33,022 bases of DNA from an uncultured Clostridia bacterium (GTDB lineage: Bacteria; Bacillota; Clostridia; Oscillospirales; Oscillospiraceae), in the NCBI GenBank assembly GCA_946531435.1, contig CAMNAO010000016.1, forward strand, positions 1 to 33,022, given 5' to 3'. This document shows positions 30,542-33,022 of the stretch, in pieces. How positions within the stretch are numbered: position 1 is the first letter of the stretch; each line of letters starts with the position of its first letter. Both the position numbers and the translations under genes were made by a program. The notes under the pieces were generated by a model. It did not search any database, was not told the DNA's origin, and saw nothing but the letters and a program-made list of their open reading frames with translations.

Positions 30542-32926
30542 ATGCCTTCAAAGCATCTTGCAACCAAAAAGAAACAAGCTCCGGTTGAGAAGAAGGAGAG
30601 GAAGAATCCGCTCAGGAATCTCTCCCTCACAACCAAGATCCTGCTGGGCTGCGCGGCTGTGGCAGTCATCGGTGCGGGTACCGTCCTGGGGATCCACCTG
30701 GCAAAAGAGACCACGGTCCCCGTCTCAGAGGGAGAACCCGTCACCGTGACCCGCGCGGAGAAAAACGAATACAAAGACTTCCTGGAAGAAAACGGAGATC
30801 GTGACGTCATTCTTCCCGGCGTGCATATTTCCGGCGTGGATGTGGGCGGCATGACCCGTGAGCAGGCCCTGAAAGCCCTGGAAGAGGCAGACTTTTCCCA
30901 GATGGGCGATGAGGTGCTTGAGGTCACCATCGGTGAGGATTATCTCCTTTCCATCCCCGCCCGGGAGAGCGGCATTCTGACCGGCGCGGAGGAAGCGGTG
31001 GACCAGGCTTACGCCTATGGTCATGACGGCACCGACGCCGAGAACGCCGCCGCCTTTGTCAAAGGCAAAACAGAAGGCATCAACATCCCCGCCGTGGTGG
31101 AATGGAGCCTCAATGAGGAGTATCTCCGGGATAAGATCGCCAAAGCGGCCGAGATTCTGAACGTGGAGGCAGTGGAAGCCGCTTACGAAGCGGACTCCGT
31201 CGCCCTGCGCATCACCAAGGAGCGCGGCGGCGAGCAGCTGGAGGCAGAGGGGCTTTTCACGCTGCTCAGCGACGCCCTTTCCCGCCAGGATTATACTCCC
31301 CTCACCTATCCCCTCACCGAGACCGAGATGCTTCCTCTGGATCTTCAGGCCGTTTACGATGAGGTGAACGTGGAGGCTGTAAACTCGGTCTATGACAAGG
31401 CCACCGGCGGCGCCACCCCCTCCAAGGAGGGACTGAGCTTCGACCTTGAAGAGGCGAAGCGTCTCTATGAAGAAGCGGAGCCCGGCCAGCAGTTTTCCCT
31501 GGAGCTCAGCCACACCAGCCCCGCCGTTACGGAGGAAAAGCTGACGGAGATGCTCTTCCGGGATGAGCTGGCCACCTGCACCACTTCCCTGCGGGGCAGC
31601 TCAAGTAACCGCAGAACCAACATCGACCTGGCTTCTCAGGAGATCAACGGCCTGGTTTTGAACCCCGGCGAGGAGTTCAATTTCAACAAAGTAGTCGGCC
31701 AGCGCACCACGGCCCGGGGCTTCAAGCCCGCCGCGGCCTATGTGGGCGGTGACACCATTGATCAGGTGGGCGGCGGGATCTGCCAGGTCTCCAGCACCAT
31801 CTATTACTGCGTGATCTACTCCAGCCTGCAGGTGGTGGAGCGCTACAATCACATGTACGTCATCAGCTATCTGCCCTATGGGCATGACGCCACCGTCAGC
31901 TGGGGCGGCCCCGACTTCCGCTTCAAAAACAACACCGACTATCCCATTCGCATCAACATTGCCGTGCAGTATAACGGCAGCAATTATGAGCTGAAGTGCA
32001 CCTTGACGGGAACCAAGGTCGGCGGCAATTATGTAAAGACGGATTACAAGACGCTCTATACCGATCCCTACGAGACAAAGTATGAGCACAAGGACGGCCT
32101 GGCCCCCGGCCAGACCGAGCTGAAGACCAGCGGCTATACCGGGCGTCGGGTGCAGGTCTATATCTACACCTATGATGAGAATGACAACCTCATCAATACC
32201 GAGACCTACACCGACACCTATCGCCGCCGCGACCGGGTCTATTACACCGGTGACGAAGTGGATGCCGACGGCAAGATCATTGAGAAGAAAGAGGATGACG
32301 AGAAGAAGGACGACGAAACCAATCCCGATCCTTCCTCCGGTGACAGCGAGCTCACAGATCCCGGTGAGGTGACCACTCCCACGGAGCCTACAGAGCCCAC
32401 GACTCCCACCGAGCCCACAGAGCCCACAGAGCCCACAGAGCCCACGGAGCCCACAGAGCCCACGGAGCCCACGACTCCCACAGAGCCCACAGAGCCCACA
32501 GAGCCCACAGAGCCCACAGAGCCCACGACTCCCACCGAGCCCACAGAGCCCACAGAGCCCACGGAGCCCACAGAGCCTACAGAACCTACCGAGCCTGCTG
32601 AGCCCACAGAGCCTGCTGAGCCCACAGAGCCCACAGAGCCCACGACTCCTACCGAGCCCACCGAACCTTCTGAGCCCACCGAACCTTCTGAGTCTACCGA
32701 ATCTACCACGCCTGCAGAACCTTCGGAGACCACAGAGACCACAGAGTCTTCCGGTTCGTCGGTTTCTTCGGAGCCTTCGGAACCCTCAGAACCCTCGGAG
32801 CCCTCGGAACCCGCAGAACCCACCGTAACTACAGAGCCCGCCCCTGAGGATTCCGGCAATACGGATCCCGGTACCAACGCCGAAGAGACTCCTTCAGCGG
32901 AATCCGACCCGTCAACTGAACCTTAA
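30542..32926 (+). CDS. VanW family protein with a Thr-Glu-Pro repeat tail
   Basis: The 794-residue protein has a basic tail (1-30), one transmembrane helix (about 31-53), a YoaR/PG_binding_4-type region (about 90-340), the VanW domain (about 345-470, with NRRTNIDLASQEINGLVL, GGGICQVSSTIYY and PYGHDATVSWG), a G5-like domain (about 500-575) and an acidic spacer. A tail of about 170 residues follows, mainly TEP/PTEP repeats turning into SEP repeats. The topology is inside-out with the bulk outside the membrane, in the wall. VanW proteins are wall-associated and of uncertain enzymatic role; the name comes from vancomycin resistance clusters, but none is present here. The tail has no LPxTG motif. 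ATG follows AAGGAGG at 9 bases. Confidence 0.9.
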   Translation: MPSKHLATKKKQAPVEKKERKNPLRNLSLTTKILLGCAAVAVIGAGTVLGIHLAKETTVPVSEGEPVTVTRAEKNEYKDFLEENGDRDVILPGVHISGVDVGGMTREQALKALEEADFSQMGDEVLEVTIGEDYLLSIPARESGILTGAEEAVDQAYAYGHDGTDAENAAAFVKGKTEGINIPAVVEWSLNEEYLRDKIAKAAEILNVEAVEAAYEADSVALRITKERGGEQLEAEGLFTLLSDALSRQDYTPLTYPLTETEMLPLDLQAVYDEVNVEAVNSVYDKATGGATPSKEGLSFDLEEAKRLYEEAEPGQQFSLELSHTSPAVTEEKLTEMLFRDELATCTTSLRGSSSNRRTNIDLASQEINGLVLNPGEEFNFNKVVGQRTTARGFKPAAAYVGGDTIDQVGGGICQVSSTIYYCVIYSSLQVVERYNHMYVISYLPYGHDATVSWGGPDFRFKNNTDYPIRINIAVQYNGSNYELKCTLTGTKVGGNYVKTDYKTLYTDPYETKYEHKDGLAPGQTELKTSGYTGRRVQVYIYTYDENDNLINTETYTDTYRRRDRVYYTGDEVDADGKIIEKKEDDEKKDDETNPDPSSGDSELTDPGEVTTPTEPTEPTTPTEPTEPTEPTEPTEPTEPTEPTTPTEPTEPTEPTEPTEPTTPTEPTEPTEPTEPTEPTEPTEPAEPTEPAEPTEPTEPTTPTEPTEPSEPTEPSESTESTTPAEPSETTETTESSGSSVSSEPSEPSEPSEPSEPAEPTVTTEPAPEDSGNTDPGTNAEETPSAESDPSTEP
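32380..32812 (+). repeat. tandem 9-bp repeat array coding Thr-Glu-Pro
   Basis: Units of CCCACAGAG or close variants (PTE) repeat about 40 times, broken at near-regular intervals by CCCACGACT (PTT). Toward the 3' end the units change to GAACCTTCT/GAGCCCTCG (EPS). The units near 32410-32640 are almost identical, so slippage can change copy number in steps of three codons without breaking the frame. Confidence 0.95.
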
Positions 32927-32981
32927 AGAATTGTCAATAAACAAAACACGCGGCAGATCATCGAAATCTGCACCTGGTAAG

Positions 32982-33022
32982 ATGAAAGTAGACACTGAAA
33001 AAGTGCCTACTTTCATTTTTTT
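32982..33022 (+). terminator. terminator of the VanW-family gene
   Basis: ATGAAAGTAG-A-CACT and AGTG-C-CTACTTTCAT form a 14-bp stem with one mismatch and a GAAAA-type loop, followed by a run of T that reaches the window end. Confidence 0.92.

Noticed and set aside
32242..32877. Val-Gly-Ser repeat protein on the minus strand
   Set aside because: It is the reverse complement of the Thr-Glu-Pro repeat array of the VanW-family gene.

Overview
The window looks like about 33 kb of chromosome from a GC-rich anaerobic Clostridia-type Firmicute, probably of the Oscillospiraceae/gut-commensal kind. The evidence is strong AGGAGG-type ribosome binding sites, an FMN riboswitch in front of a RibU-type transporter, a BlaI/BlaR1 pair, a VanW-family wall protein, DUF11 and InlB-repeat surface proteins, a partial TCA (glutamate-forming) gene set, and intergenic palindromes of the GGGCGAT/CCCCTAC kind. 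The genus assignment is inference. No phage, insertion sequence, transposase or CRISPR array is visible; the only possibly mobile item is a DUF559 nuclease gene between two 150-bp direct repeats.

Left part (1-8.0 kb). A tRNA-Pro(UGG) runs off the left edge on the minus strand, downstream of a broken 5' half of a second tRNA-Pro. Divergent from these is an ABC-F ATPase with a long structured leader. Next comes a blaI-blaR1 two-gene operon with two tandem 17-bp operators on its promoter, a 700-bp gene-free stretch full of REP-like palindromes, htpG (Hsp90) with a perfect hairpin at its transcription start, and the DUF559 gene with its flanking repeats.

Middle part (8.0-14.1 kb). Riboflavin uptake (ribU, minus, FMN riboswitch plus terminator) is followed by a divergent TCA block: citrate synthase on the minus strand, and aconitase-family hydratase plus NADP-isocitrate dehydrogenase overlapping by 4 bp on the plus strand. 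Together these convert oxaloacetate and acetyl-CoA to 2-oxoglutarate. The spacer between them carries several TTGCAA/TTGCAT boxes and a perfect inverted repeat that overlaps the citrate synthase -35.

The most unusual gene (14.2-18.6 kb) encodes a 1470-residue protein: an N-terminal TIR domain, one transmembrane helix, roughly two dozen 32-residue YD-like repeats, an acidic linker and a C-terminal globular domain. It looks like a receptor with a cytoplasmic TIR domain and a large external repeat stalk. Its leader holds a perfect 10-bp inverted repeat next to the ribosome binding site. A 77-residue orphan protein and a signal-peptide-less DUF11 protein follow.

Right part (20-33 kb). A galactokinase-family gene is followed by a small membrane protein. 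On the minus strand are an MscS channel with a membrane-anchored InlB-repeat protein, a GT2-GtrA glycosyltransferase and a DUF1015 protein. On the plus strand are a cytidylate kinase-like protein, a SLOG-family protein, hemW, and a VanW-family protein with a long Thr-Glu-Pro repeat tail that ends at a strong terminator on the right edge.
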